Shown: positions 42,632 through 51,750 of the stretch, in pieces | Position numbering within the stretch: the first letter of the stretch is position 1 | Layout of the letters: each line of letters begins with the position of its first letter | Assembly: GCF_000310145.2 (NCBI RefSeq) | Contig: NZ_AMXA01000002.1 | Span: forward strand, 62,001-126,000 | DNA: 64,000 nt | Direction of reading: 5' to 3' | Source: Thauera sp. 28 | GTDB lineage: Bacteria > Pseudomonadota > Gammaproteobacteria > Burkholderiales > Rhodocyclaceae | Position numbers and translations under genes: made by a program | Notes under the pieces: model-generated | What the model was told of the DNA's origin: nothing | Databases searched by the model: none | The model's input: only the letters and a program-made list of their open reading frames with translations

Positions 42632-44161
42632 ATGAACCAGGAAATCGAACTCAAGCTGACGCTGCCCAAACGGGCACTCGCAGCCCTTCGCCGCCACCCG
42701 CTGGTGAGTGAATGCGACAAGCTGGGCAATGCCGTCACCCTCGACAACACCTATTTCGACACCCCCGAACTAAGCCTCAAATCGCGTCGCGTGGCGGTCC
42801 GCATCCGGCGCCAGGGGCGACAGCTTCTGCAGACGGTGAAGTGCGCGGCAGTTTCCAGTGGCGGCCTGTCGCAGCGCCCCGAGTGGGAACAAGCCTATTC
42901 CGGGGCATTCGATTTTTCTGCGGTCGATGCCCCCGAGGCCGCAAAGCTGCTGCACCGCCACGGCGAAGCCCTGGTGCCCGTATTCACCACCCGCTTCCGC
43001 CGCGAGACCCGGCGCTATGCCCCGCGCCCGGGGCTGAGCATCCTGCTCATGATCGACACCGGCGATGTGCTGCTGAGCACTGCCGACGGTGAGCAACGCA
43101 GCACCCCTATCTGCGAACTGGAACTCGAGCTCGAGGAGGGGCGCGCCCAGGACTTGCTCGAGCTGGCGTGCACACTCGCGCAGGATATTCCCCTCATGCC
43201 TTCGGACATTTCCAAGGCCGAACGCGGCTACAGGCTGTTCCTCGGCACCCCGGTTGACGTGGTGCGTTCCGAACCCTCGCCGATCAGGTCCGGACAGAAC
43301 GTGGTCGAAGCCTTCCGCTGCCTCGCCCAGTCCTGCGTACGCCAGTGGCAGGCCAACGCCGCCGCTGCACTGGCGCACCCGGACCCGGACAGCATCCACC
43401 CTGACTTCATCCACCAGCTGCGCGTCTCGCAGCGCCGCCTGCGCGCGCTGCTCAAGTCTTTCGCGCCGGCGCTGCCCACGGATTTCGTAGGCGAGTGGAA
43501 CGCACGCCTGCGCGACAATGCCAGCCGCTTCAGCGATGCCCGCGACCTCGACGTGTTCTGCACCGAACTGCTCGACGCCGTCAGCGCCGAAGGTCTGGCC
43601 GATGCCGCTGCGCTCGAAGCCTTGCTGGAGAAGGCTCATCGCGCCCGCGACGAGGCACGCAGCAAGGCGTCCCACAGCCTCGACATGGCCACACAGGGAC
43701 GCCTGCTGCTCGAGTTCAGCGCCGCGCTGATGCGCCTGCCCACCAACAGCCTTGCCATCGCAGCAGACCTGCGCACCTTCGCCCGGCTGCGCCTTGACCG
43801 CCTGCGCAAGCGCGCACGGCGCCAGTTCGAGGCGGCGTCGGCCCTTGTCCCGGAGCGTCTGCACGCGCTGCGCATCGGATTCAAGCAGTTGCGCTATGGG
43901 GTCGAGTTCTTCGGCCCGCTGTTCCAGGCCAAGACGATGGGGCGTTACCTCGAAGGCATGGTTCGGGCGCAAAGCACACTCGGCTTCCTGCAAGACGTCG
44001 ACACCGCACATCAGCGCCTGCGTCTGTGGGCAGAGGAAACCCCGGCCACGGCCAGCGGCGCGGCCTTCGTACTGGGCTGGCACGCATCCCGTTACGCACG
44101 CCTGCGCCGACGGGTGCTGCAGGACTGCGAGCCCCTGCTGTGGGGCAAGAAACCATGGTGA
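42632..44161 (+). CDS. CYTH-CHAD domain protein (inorganic triphosphatase / polyphosphate-linked)
   Basis: 509 residues. The CYTH domain (about 1-200) begins with the EXEXK signature in NQEIELKLTL and has the alternating basic and acidic strands of a triphosphate tunnel (RVAVRIRRQG, ELELELEEG). The CHAD domain (about 220-500) is helical and rich in conserved histidines and arginines (DFIHQLRVSQRRLRALLKSF, LHALRIGFKQLRYGVEFF). CYTH enzymes such as E. coli YgiF cleave inorganic triphosphate, and CHAD domains bind polyphosphate granules. The gene therefore probably acts in polyphosphate metabolism. It is followed by sixA. Confidence 0.93.
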   Translation: MNQEIELKLTLPKRALAALRRHPLVSECDKLGNAVTLDNTYFDTPELSLKSRRVAVRIRRQGRQLLQTVKCAAVSSGGLSQRPEWEQAYSGAFDFSAVDAPEAAKLLHRHGEALVPVFTTRFRRETRRYAPRPGLSILLMIDTGDVLLSTADGEQRSTPICELELELEEGRAQDLLELACTLAQDIPLMPSDISKAERGYRLFLGTPVDVVRSEPSPIRSGQNVVEAFRCLAQSCVRQWQANAAAALAHPDPDSIHPDFIHQLRVSQRRLRALLKSFAPALPTDFVGEWNARLRDNASRFSDARDLDVFCTELLDAVSAEGLADAAALEALLEKAHRARDEARSKASHSLDMATQGRLLLEFSAALMRLPTNSLAIAADLRTFARLRLDRLRKRARRQFEAASALVPERLHALRIGFKQLRYGVEFFGPLFQAKTMGRYLEGMVRAQSTLGFLQDVDTAHQRLRLWAEETPATASGAAFVLGWHASRYARLRRRVLQDCEPLLWGKKPW

Positions 44162-44267
44162 ACGACACCTGCCCGGCGCGATGCTGCGCGCAACGGCATG
44201 ACAAGCCGTCACGCCGCTGCAACATGCCTACGCAATGATGCCGACCCCACCATCCCGGAAGGAAGAC

Positions 44268-44720
44268 ATGGATCTCTTGCTGTGGCGTCACGCCGAAGCC
44301 GTGGACGGCAGCCCCGACCACACTCGGGAACTCACCGCGCGCGGCCACAAACAGGCGCGCAAGGTCGCTGCCTGGCTGGATGAGCACCGTCCAAAACAAC
44401 TCAAGATCCTCGTCAGCCCCACCGTGCGCACCCGCCAGACGGCAACCGCTTTCACCGACAGCTTCCAGATCGTGCCAAGCCTGGGGCCCGATGGCAACGT
44501 CGCCGACCTGCTCGCTGCCACGGGCTGGCCGGACGCGAGTGGCGCCGCACTGGTGGTCGGCCACCAACCGGCTCTGGGCCGCCTTGCCGCTTTGTTGCTG
44601 GCCGGACAGGAGGCCGACTGGACGATCAAGAAGGGCGCGCTATGGTGGTTCACCAACCGCGTCCGCGAGGGCGAAAGCCAGACCGTGCTGAGAGCGGTGA
44701 TCCCGAGCGATTTCGCTTGA
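44268..44720 (+). CDS. sixA: Phosphohistidine phosphatase SixA
   Basis: 150 residues of the histidine phosphatase superfamily without extra domains. The catalytic RHG-type motif is MDLLLWRHAEA with His8. The second Arg motif is in VSPTVRTRQTA and the second His in [15 protein letters not shown]. SixA dephosphorylates phospho-His residues, as on the nitrogen phosphotransferase proteins in E. coli. ATG at 44268 follows GGAAGGAAG. It is 106 bp downstream of the CYTH-CHAD gene; the two are found together in other bacteria. Confidence 0.93.
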   Translation: MDLLLWRHAEAVDGSPDHTRELTARGHKQARKVAAWLDEHRPKQLKILVSPTVRTRQTATAFTDSFQIVPSLGPDGNVADLLAATGWPDASGAALVVGHQPALGRLAALLLAGQEADWTIKKGALWWFTNRVREGESQTVLRAVIPSDFA

Positions 44721-44907
44721 CTGCAGCAGCGCCGGTGCCAGCCGACGCAAGAGTACGGCAAGGAGTGAATTCCTCACGGCACCCGCGGTCTGAAGGGTTC
44801 AGAATCGCACGACGCCGGAGCATGGCCGCCGCCTGCGCGGCCTGCGGGCGGACGCTTGTGCTTTGCCGCGCAATGCGTAAGATGCCGTCTTCGGCCCGGA
44901 ACGGAAC

Positions 44908-45483
44908 ATGTTCGAACGCTTTTTGCCCTCTCGCGAAGCCATCACGCAAAGCCGCATGCTGCGCTGGCTGGGGCCGCGTATTCATGATCCGCTGCTGTGG
45001 CACATCAACCGCCGTGCAGTCGCACGCGGGGTGGCGATGGGGGTGTTCTTCGGCCTGATGATCCCGATCGCGCAGATTCCTGCGGCGGCCATCGCGTCGC
45101 TCGTCCTGCGCGGCAATCTCTGGATCGCCGCCGTCTCCACGCTGGTCAGCAACCCGCTCACTTACGGGCCCATCTACTATTTTGCCTACCGCCTCGGCGC
45201 AGGCGTCATCGGCACGCGTACGCCGCCCGACCTGACGCCCGAGGATGTCGAGGCGCCCATCCGCATGATCGACTCCCTGGCACAGGCATGGGCCTGGGTA
45301 TCGGGCATCGGCCAGCCGCTACTGGTAGGCATGGTCATGATGGCAGTCACCGGCTCGCTCATCGCCTACTGGGGGGCGCAGCTGTTCTGGCGCTTCAAGG
45401 TCGTCAACAAATGGCGCCGCCTGCATCGCGAACGCCGGGCGCGCGCGGCATCTGCAGCCAGAAGGCCGCTTGGAAGCGCCTGA
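44908..45483 (+). CDS. DUF2062 membrane protein
   Basis: 191 residues with the DUF2062 pattern: a basic N-terminus (SRMLRWLGPRIHDPLLWHINRRAVARGVAMGVFFGLMIPIAQIPAAAI), two or three membrane segments including NLWIAAVSTLVSNPLTYGPIYYFAYRLG, and a last one (LVGMVMMAVTGSLIAYWGAQLFWRF). The C-terminus is strongly basic (WRRLHRERRARAASAARRPLG). Its function is unknown. The conserved SNPLTYGPIYYFAY segment is the best family marker. About 187 bp before the start shows no gene. Confidence 0.9.
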   Translation: MFERFLPSREAITQSRMLRWLGPRIHDPLLWHINRRAVARGVAMGVFFGLMIPIAQIPAAAIASLVLRGNLWIAAVSTLVSNPLTYGPIYYFAYRLGAGVIGTRTPPDLTPEDVEAPIRMIDSLAQAWAWVSGIGQPLLVGMVMMAVTGSLIAYWGAQLFWRFKVVNKWRRLHRERRARAASAARRPLGSA

Positions 45484-45535
45484 AGCGCGGCGTATCCTTA
45501 CCAGCCCGGTCAACCGCAGAGCGAACAGCCCGATC

Positions 45536-46516
45536 ATGGACGAGCCCATCCCCGACGGCACCCTCGCCACTATCGAGGGCGTGCGGCGCATCCACCACGA
45601 CGGCTACTGGCTGAAGGTCTACGATCCGCCGGCTGATTCCCTGCAAGCCAAGAAGCAGCTCATCCAGGCCCTGACGCGGCGCCTGTTCAATCACGTCGAG
45701 CACGGCATCAACATCCCCGGCAAACGCCTGGACGACGCCCGCCGCGCCTACGAAGCCGAGACCGAGCCCGCGCGCAAACGCGTCAAGGGGGCCATGTTCG
45801 CCGGCGCCCTGTTCAACCGCGCGACCGACATTTTCACCAAACTGGTCGAGTTGCAGGAACTCGGCATCGAAATCGACACCGACAACGCGCTCATGCGCGA
45901 GTGCGGGCTATGCCTGCAGGAAGCGCTGAACCTTGGACGCCTGGTACTGCATCGCAGCGGGGACGAGGGCATCGACGAGCTCTGGGGCGAGCCTTTCCGC
46001 GCGTTCTCGATCCCGGTGGAGGCTTTCTACGAAAGCCGTTACATCAAGATCGCGCAGGCCCTGCGCGAAATAGACCGCATCGCCACCGTCATGGCGGCCA
46101 CCTTTGCCGGGTCGCCGCTTTTCCAGGGCATAGACCCCCTGGTGCTCGAATTTGCCCGCATCGCGAAGGTCAAATGCGAGACGCTGCGCACCGATCCGGA
46201 CATCTTCGAGGTCTGGGCCGACTTCGTGGTCGCATCGGAGCGCCTCGGCGCCGTTGCCCCCTGTCTGTCGCCCACCTCCACGCCGGCAGAGCACCAGCTT
46301 GCCGCCGACGGCCTTCGCCTGATCCTGCAAGGACGCAATCTGCTCACCGACATCACGCGGGCACGCGTGACGATGCCCAAGAGTGCGCGTGAGTACATCG
46401 AGCGCTGCGAGACCTACGCGGCACTCGCCCAGGCTGCAGCACGGCCCGCGCTGGCAGTGGTCGGCAGTCGCCCGCGCAAGCGCGGGCCGACCGCCCCGGC
46501 GGTGCTCAGACGATAA
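45536..46516 (+). CDS. Conserved protein of unknown function
   Basis: 326 residues, mainly helical, no signal peptide and no membrane helix. It starts [36 protein letters not shown] and contains [33 protein letters not shown]. The middle has [20 protein letters not shown], with a Cys-x2-Cys pair. I do not recognise a family. The start is chosen at ATG 45536, because the same frame upstream overlaps the end of the DUF2062 gene. Its 3' end overlaps the convergent mnmA by 11 bp. Confidence 0.8.
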   Translation: MDEPIPDGTLATIEGVRRIHHDGYWLKVYDPPADSLQAKKQLIQALTRRLFNHVEHGINIPGKRLDDARRAYEAETEPARKRVKGAMFAGALFNRATDIFTKLVELQELGIEIDTDNALMRECGLCLQEALNLGRLVLHRSGDEGIDELWGEPFRAFSIPVEAFYESRYIKIAQALREIDRIATVMAATFAGSPLFQGIDPLVLEFARIAKVKCETLRTDPDIFEVWADFVVASERLGAVAPCLSPTSTPAEHQLAADGLRLILQGRNLLTDITRARVTMPKSAREYIERCETYAALAQAAARPALAVVGSRPRKRGPTAPAVLRR

Positions 46517-47627
46517 TACCGCCGCCCAGACAGACCTTCGACTCGTAGACGACCACACTCTGACCCGGCGTCAGCGCCCATTGCGGCTGGGCAAAGGCGA
46601 TCTCGGCTCGACCATCGGCGATGCGGTCGATCTCGCAGGGCTGGTCGGGCGTGCGGTAACGGGGTTTGGCGGTATAGACCCAGTTCGTGTGGGGGTCGCG
46701 GCCGGCGATCCAGTTGAGATCGGTCGCGAGCAAACGCTCCCTGAGCAGCGCGGGATGCGCATGCCCCTGCACCACGTAGAGCACGTTCGCCTTGATGTCC
46801 TTGCTGGCGACGTACCAGGCATCGTGCTCGCCCGCCTCATCCTGGTTACCCTTGATGCCGCCGATGTGCAGCCCCTTGCGCTGGCCAATGGTGTGGTACA
46901 TGAGGCCCTGGTGTTCTCCGAGCAGTCGACCATCGTCAAGCGCGCGGATCTCGCCCGGCTGCGTAGGCAGATACCGCATCAGGAACTCGCGGAACGGGCG
47001 CTCGCCGATGAAGCAGATGCCAGTGGAGTCCTTCTTCGCCGCCACATGCAGCCCGGCCTGCTCGGCAATCCGGCGCACCTCTCGCTTGTAGAGCGTACCG
47101 AGCGGAAACAAGGTTCTTGCCAGTTGTGCCTGACCGAGGCGGTACAGGAAGTAGCTCTGGTCCTTGGTGCCATCCTCGGCCTTGAGCAGCTGGAACTCGG
47201 TACGCCCGTCGTTCGTCCACTCGCGCACCTGCGCGTAGTGCCCAGTGGCAATCCGATCCGCGCCCATCTGCATGGCATGATCGAGGAAGCAACGGAACTT
47301 GATCTCGGAGTTGCACAGCACGTCCGGATTGGGCGTGCGGCCCGCCTCGTACTCGCGCAGGAAGTCGGCGAACACGCGGTCCTTGTACTCCTTGCTGAAG
47401 TTCACGACTTCGAGCTCGATGCCGATCACGTCGCACACCGAAGCGACATCGACGAGATCCTGGCGACTCGAGCAGTACTCGGAGTCGTCGTCGTCCTCCC
47501 AGTTCTTCATGAACAGCCCGGTAACGTCATAACCCTGCTGCTTGAGCAACAGCGCCGTCACCGACGAATCCACCCCGCCAGACATGCCGACGACCACCTT
47601 CATCCCGTTCGGGTCCTTAATGGACAT
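46506..47627 (-). CDS. mnmA: tRNA-specific 2-thiouridylase MnmA
   Basis: Inserts sulfur at position 2 of the wobble uridine in tRNA-Lys, -Glu and -Gln using ATP and sulfur relayed from IscS/TusE. It has 373 residues. The PP-loop motif [18 protein letters not shown] is at the N-terminus, the first catalytic cysteine in [12 protein letters not shown] and the second in [14 protein letters not shown] possible internal start is ATG at 47603 ([10 protein letters not shown]). The start overlaps the end of the upstream unknown gene by 11 bp. The order nudJ-unknown-mnmA resembles E. coli nudJ-mnmA. Confidence 0.97.
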   Translation of the reverse strand: MSIKDPNGMKVVVGMSGGVDSSVTALLLKQQGYDVTGLFMKNWEDDDDSEYCSSRQDLVDVASVCDVIGIELEVVNFSKEYKDRVFADFLREYEAGRTPNPDVLCNSEIKFRCFLDHAMQMGADRIATGHYAQVREWTNDGRTEFQLLKAEDGTKDQSYFLYRLGQAQLARTLFPLGTLYKREVRRIAEQAGLHVAAKKDSTGICFIGERPFREFLMRYLPTQPGEIRALDDGRLLGEHQGLMYHTIGQRKGLHIGGIKGNQDEAGEHDAWYVASKDIKANVLYVVQGHAHPALLRERLLATDLNWIAGRDPHTNWVYTAKPRYRTPDQPCEIDRIADGRAEIAFAQPQWALTPGQSVVVYESKVCLGGGIIV

Positions 47628-48348
47628 TCGGTCCGCCTCCCTTTAGCCATTCGTCGAGCGGCAGGACCACCGCCGGCTCGCCGTGATCGACGAACCATGC
47701 GTCGATCGCAAAACGTTCTCCGGCGGCAGTCGCCGGTGCCTGTGCGTGCTCAGGCGCGACATCGTAGCGCGCTGCGCCATGCTCTGCAGCGGCGAGCATG
47801 GCAGGCTCGAGGGCGGGCGCATCCGCGGCCGGTTCTTGCGCCAGGACCTCGACCACCGCGCTGAAGTGCTGCAGGATGAAGCGCGTACGCCGTGCCGGCT
47901 CGAGCACGCGATGAAAGCGCAGCATGCCGCGCGCCTCTAGCAAGGCCAGCCAGCGCGTACTGGTGGTGGCGTGATCGATGCAGTCCATGCGTCCTTCCAC
48001 GCCATCGTCCAGAAAGTTGCCGGCGCGGTCATTGCCGACCGGCGACTGCCGCGCCGCCAGCCGATACAGCTGTGCCAGTACCCTGCTCAACGCCTCCCGC
48101 TCGGCGGCGGCATTTGCCGACGCCTGCAGGACGTCATCTATCCACCACAGCGTGCTGGTGTCGACGCGTACGGCAGCCTGCTTGGCACAGCCGTAGTTGT
48201 GGCACACCATGACCACGGCCGGGGAATGGCGGACGCCTGCTGAATCGGCCCCGACCACCGGGACCATCCCCGCCAGCAGTCCGGCACACAGCAGCCCGGC
48301 CAGCCCCCTGCGGCCGAGCCCGCCCGCAAGCGAGATCCGTCGCACCAC
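47617..48348 (-). CDS. Secreted protein of unknown function between nudJ and mnmA
   Basis: About 243 residues from GTG 48348 (or GTG 48345). The N-terminus is a signal or membrane segment ([26 protein letters not shown]). The mature part has conserved-looking stretches [30 protein letters not shown] and [27 protein letters not shown]. The Cys and His in [10 protein letters not shown] recall a papain-like or transglutaminase-like nucleophile region, but this is only a resemblance. It lies tightly between nudJ (2 bp) and mnmA (11-bp overlap). I do not recognise a named family. Confidence 0.8.
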   Translation of the reverse strand: MVRRISLAGGLGRRGLAGLLCAGLLAGMVPVVGADSAGVRHSPAVVMVCHNYGCAKQAAVRVDTSTLWWIDDVLQASANAAAEREALSRVLAQLYRLAARQSPVGNDRAGNFLDDGVEGRMDCIDHATTSTRWLALLEARGMLRFHRVLEPARRTRFILQHFSAVVEVLAQEPAADAPALEPAMLAAAEHGAARYDVAPEHAQAPATAAGERFAIDAWFVDHGEPAVVLPLDEWLKGGGPNVH

Positions 48349-48350
48349 GC

Positions 48351-48803
48351 TCAGGATGCGCTGAGCAGCGCGAGCGGAAAGCGCCGGCCCGCAATCCAGT
48401 CTTCCACACACTGCAGGATCAGCGGGCTGCGGTGACGCGCCGTGCTTGCGCGCACCTCGTCGGCCGTCATCCACAGCGCACGCACGATTCCCTGATCCAG
48501 CGCCCGCCCCGCCTCCTCGCCCCCCAGCCGGCCACCGAACGCGAACCGCAGGTAGGTGATATCACCCTGCGGGCGCGTCCACTGGTAAATGCCGACGAGG
48601 TATTCGGGGGCAAAGCCCCACGCCGTCTCCTCCAGCGTTTCACGCACCGCGGCGTCGACCAGGGTCTCGCCTTCCTCGAGATGGCCCGCCGGCTGGTTCA
48701 GCCGCAGACCTTCATCGGTCTCCTCCTCGACCAGCAGGAAGCGGCCATCGCGCTCGACCACCGCGGCAACAGTGACGTTGGGTTTCCAGATGCGTTCCTT
48801 CAC
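48351..48803 (-). CDS. nudJ: Phosphatase NudJ-like Nudix hydrolase
   Basis: 150 residues. NudJ hydrolyses nucleoside tri- and diphosphates and the thiamin precursor pyrophosphates. It starts with MKERIWKPNVTVAAVVERDGRFLLVEEE, and the Nudix box is GHLEEGETLVDAAVRETLEETAW. The final HRSPLILQCVEDWIAGRRFPL closely follows E. coli NudJ. I chose GTG at 48803 because GGAG lies six bases upstream; the frame is open further upstream. Adjacency to mnmA supports the assignment. Confidence 0.92.
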   Translation of the reverse strand: MKERIWKPNVTVAAVVERDGRFLLVEEETDEGLRLNQPAGHLEEGETLVDAAVRETLEETAWGFAPEYLVGIYQWTRPQGDITYLRFAFGGRLGGEEAGRALDQGIVRALWMTADEVRASTARHRSPLILQCVEDWIAGRRFPLALLSAS

Positions 48804-48975
48804 TTTCAGCTCCACGCCGGTGCAGCCGCGTATTCTACCGCGTGCGGCGGGCAACACCCACGACCGCCCGCCGCGACCCGCCTTTACGCTAGAATTGTCA
48901 GGCTTTGGCCCTTGCTCGGTTACATCGGGGCCCCACGACTACTCTCGAACACACTTAGAGGCGGAGATCTTCATC

Positions 48976-49896
48976 ATGTCCATGGCTGACCGCGACGGTT
49001 TCATCTGGCAGGACGGCAAGCTCATTCCGTGGCGCGAGGCGACCACCCACGTGCTCACCCATTCCCTGCACTACGGTCTCGCCGTGTTCGAGGGCGTGCG
49101 CGCCTACAACACCGTCAAGGGCACCGCGATCTTCCGTCTTGCGGAGCACACCCAGCGCCTGATCAACTCCGGCAAGATCTACATGATGGACATCCCGTAC
49201 TCGAAGGATGAGCTCATGGAGGCCCAGAAGGAGGTGGTGCGCGCGAACAAGCTCGAATCCTGCTACCTGCGTCCGATCGCCTACTATGGCTCGGAGAAGA
49301 TGGGCATCTCCACCGTGGGCGCGACCGTGCATGTCGCCATCGCCGCCTGGCCCTGGGGCGCCTACCTCGGCGAGGAAGGCCTGGAGAAGGGCATCCGCGT
49401 GAAGACCTCGTCCTACACTCGCCACCACGTCAACTCGACGATGCCGCGTGCCAAGGTCGCCGCCACCTACCCGAACTCGATCCTCGCCAACCTCGAAGTG
49501 ACCCGCATGGGCTATGACGAGGCGCTGCTGCTCGACAACCAGGGCTTCGTTGCCGAAGGGGCGGGCGAGAACCTCTTCATCATCAAGGATGGCAAGATCT
49601 ACGAGCCGGAGATCGCCTCCGCGCTGACCGGCATCACCCGCGACTCGATCCACGCCATCGCCCGCGAGTTCGGCTACGACGTCACCACCAAGCGCATCAC
49701 CCGTGACGACATCTACCTCGCCGACGAAGCCTTCTTCACCGGCACCGCAGCCGAGGTCACGCCCATCCGCGAACTCGACGATCGCAAGATCGGCGAAGGC
49801 AAGCGCGGCCCGCTCACCGAGAAGATCCAGGCTCGCTTCTTCGACGTCGTCAACGGCCGCGCGCCCGAATACGACCAGTGGCTGGCCTACGTCTGA
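48976..49896 (+). CDS. ilvE: Branched-chain amino acid aminotransferase
   Basis: Fold-type IV PLP enzyme, 306 residues, exchanging the amino group between glutamate and leucine, isoleucine or valine keto acids. The PLP lysine is Lys160 in STMPRAKVAATYPNSILANLE. The fold-type signature is LLLDNQGFVAEGAGENLFIIKDG, and HYGLAVFEGVRAY lies near the N-terminus. ATG at 48976 follows a GGAGATC site. TAGAAT at 48890-48895 is a probable -10. It is co-transcribed with the zinc-finger gene 24 bp downstream. Confidence 0.97.
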   Translation: MSMADRDGFIWQDGKLIPWREATTHVLTHSLHYGLAVFEGVRAYNTVKGTAIFRLAEHTQRLINSGKIYMMDIPYSKDELMEAQKEVVRANKLESCYLRPIAYYGSEKMGISTVGATVHVAIAAWPWGAYLGEEGLEKGIRVKTSSYTRHHVNSTMPRAKVAATYPNSILANLEVTRMGYDEALLLDNQGFVAEGAGENLFIIKDGKIYEPEIASALTGITRDSIHAIAREFGYDVTTKRITRDDIYLADEAFFTGTAAEVTPIRELDDRKIGEGKRGPLTEKIQARFFDVVNGRAPEYDQWLAYV

Positions 49897-49919
49897 TTCC
49901 CTGCGAGAGGAAACACGTC

Positions 49920-50120
49920 ATGGTCGAGAACACCGACAAGACCCAGGCCGTCGCGATCAGCGCCAAGGACCTGCCCCTGCACTGCCCGCCACCGGGCGCA
50001 CCACTGTGGGCACGTCACCCGCGCGTCTTCCTGGACATCCTGAAGACGGGCGAAGCAGTTTGCCCGTACTGCAGCGCGCATTACGTCTTTGCCGGCGAGC
50101 GCCCCAAGGGTCACCACTGA
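49920..50120 (+). CDS. Small zinc-finger protein of the zf-CHCC type
   Basis: 66 residues. The C-terminal LKTGEAVCPYCSAHYVFAGERPKGHH and the LHCPPPGAPLWARHPRVFLDI segment match the zf-CHCC family (PF10276), to which the NDUFS6 subunit of mitochondrial complex I also belongs. The likely zinc ligands are the histidine in WARHPRV, the two cysteines of CPYC and the terminal histidines. An AGAGGAAAC site precedes the ATG. Its function in bacteria is unproven, though a link to complex I assembly has been suggested. It follows ilvE. Confidence 0.88.
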   Translation: MVENTDKTQAVAISAKDLPLHCPPPGAPLWARHPRVFLDILKTGEAVCPYCSAHYVFAGERPKGHH

Positions 50121-50168
50121 ACCCAGGCTGTCCGGCGTGGTCTGCCGGTTTGCCGAGTTGCATTCGAC

Positions 50169-50184
50169 GGGGGCTTCGGCCCCC
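50169..50184 (+). terminator. UUCG hairpin after the zinc-finger gene
   Basis: GGGGGC-TTCG-GCCCCC stem-loop, with few T residues after it (TTCGTC). Probably the end of the ilvE operon. Confidence 0.55.
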
Positions 50185-50281
50185 TTCGTCATTGCGCGCG
50201 CGCCGTGGCAGCTGAGTCCTTGACCACCTTTTGCATGATCGCCAACGCTGGGCTCATCACTCAACCGATCCGAACGTACCC

Positions 50282-50710
50282 GTGAGCAAACCTACCTTCA
50301 CCACTGCGCTCGAAGCCGAGGCCGCCTTCTACCAGGCCCTCGCCCAGGGCGATCTCGACGCCTTGATGGCCGTCTGGTCCGAAGAAGAGGATGTCGTCTG
50401 CGTCCATCCCGGCGGCCCGCGCATCGTCGGCCTTGCCGCCATCCGCGAGACCTGGCGCCAGATCCTGGCCGGCGGCAACCGGCTGCAGATCGAAGTCAGC
50501 CAGCCGGTCATCACCGCCAGCGCCGCGATGGCGATGCACTGCGTGTTCGAACAGGTTGCCCTCGAGAGCCGCGAGCAGCGCTCGGCCACGCTGGCCGTCA
50601 CCAACGTGTTTACGCGCGGCGCCGACGGTTGGCACATGGTGCTGCACCATGCTTCACCGGTGCCCGACCTGAGCGATTTCGGCGACCTCTCGCCGCGGGT
50701 CGTACATTGA
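50282..50710 (+). CDS. SnoaL/DUF4440-like protein (NTF2 fold)
   Basis: 142 residues, start GTG at 50282. It contains EAEAAFYQALAQGDLDALMAVWSEEEDVVCVHPGGPRIVGLAAIRETWRQIL, the typical start of DUF4440/SnoaL-3 proteins, and RSATLAVTNVFTRGADGWHMVLHHAS at the end. These NTF2-like cone folds are often small ligand-binding or isomerase-like proteins, and the function here is unknown. It is followed by the hydrolase gene, whose TTG start overlaps this stop. Confidence 0.88.
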   Translation: MSKPTFTTALEAEAAFYQALAQGDLDALMAVWSEEEDVVCVHPGGPRIVGLAAIRETWRQILAGGNRLQIEVSQPVITASAAMAMHCVFEQVALESREQRSATLAVTNVFTRGADGWHMVLHHASPVPDLSDFGDLSPRVVH

Positions 50711-51750
50711 CGCCCCCCGCGTTCGAACACTCCCCCGAAAGCAAGGCCGGCACCGCCCCTGCCGCAAGCGCCCCCTACCACAGCCCGTGGTGGCTGCCTG
50801 GCGGCCACCTGCAAACAATCTGGCCGCTGGCATGCAAGGCTCCGCTACCCCGCTATCGGCGCGAACGCATAAGCACACCCGATGGCGACTTCATCGAGCT
50901 CGACTGGGCAGCGAGGCCGACGGCCGCGGCATCGGCGCCGTTGCTGGTCCTGTTCCACGGACTTGAGGGCTCGAGCCACTCGCACTACGCACGCACGCTG
51001 ATGGGCGCTGCAGCACAGGCAGGATGGCGCGCGGTGGTGCCGCACTTTCGCGGCTGCGGCGGCGCGCCCAACCGCCTCGCCCGTGCCTACCACTCCGGAG
51101 ACAGCGCCGAGATCGACTGGATCCTGCGCCACCTCAAGCGCGCTGCTGGCAGCGCGCCGATGCTGGCCGTCGGCGTATCGCTCGGCGGCAATGCCCTGCT
51201 GAAGTGGCTCGGCGAACGCGAACACGAAAGCTGCGAACTCGTCGCCGCCTGTGCAGCGATCTGCGCCCCCCTCGACCTGAGCATCTCCGGAAAGGCCCTC
51301 GGGCGCGGCTTCAACCGCGTCTATGCCAGGCACTTCCTGGCCACGCTCAGGCGCAAGGCGCTGGCCAAATGCGCAGCCCACCCGGGCGCGTTCGACGCTG
51401 CACGGATCGCAGGCGCGCGATCCCTGGAAGCCTTTGATGACGCCTATACGGCCCCCGCCCATGGCTTTGCCGGCGTCGACGACTACTGGCGACGCGCCTC
51501 GGCACGCCCCTGGCTGGGCGGGATCCGTGTGCCGACACTGCTCCTGAACGCGGCCAACGACCCCTTCGTTCCTGCGCCTGCGCTGCCGCGGCCAGCAGAG
51601 CTGTCGGCGGCGATTTGCCAGGAGCTGCCCGCCGGCGGCGGCCACGTCGGCTTTCTCGCCCCACCCTGGCCAGGCACGCAGGACTGGCTTGCGCATCGGA
51701 TCATCACCTGGCTCACCCGCCACGCGGGGCCACACCCCGCTCAGTCGTAG
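50707..51750 (+). CDS. Alpha/beta hydrolase of the YheT family, TTG start
   Basis: 347 residues from TTG 50707, whose second and third bases are the first two of the TGA of the preceding gene (TTGA). The catalytic triad is Ser158 in GVSLGGNALLKWLGE, Asp in NAANDPFVPA (about 280) and His in GGGHVGFLAPP (about 317). The conserved WWLPGGHLQTIWP and LFHGLEGSSHSHYARTLM mark the YheT/ABHD branch. Substrate unknown, perhaps a lipid or ester. The 3' end overlaps the convergent rfbC by 10 bp. Start choice is uncertain. Confidence 0.88.
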   Translation: MTPPAFEHSPESKAGTAPAASAPYHSPWWLPGGHLQTIWPLACKAPLPRYRRERISTPDGDFIELDWAARPTAAASAPLLVLFHGLEGSSHSHYARTLMGAAAQAGWRAVVPHFRGCGGAPNRLARAYHSGDSAEIDWILRHLKRAAGSAPMLAVGVSLGGNALLKWLGEREHESCELVAACAAICAPLDLSISGKALGRGFNRVYARHFLATLRRKALAKCAAHPGAFDAARIAGARSLEAFDDAYTAPAHGFAGVDDYWRRASARPWLGGIRVPTLLLNAANDPFVPAPALPRPAELSAAICQELPAGGGHVGFLAPPWPGTQDWLAHRIITWLTRHAGPHPAQS

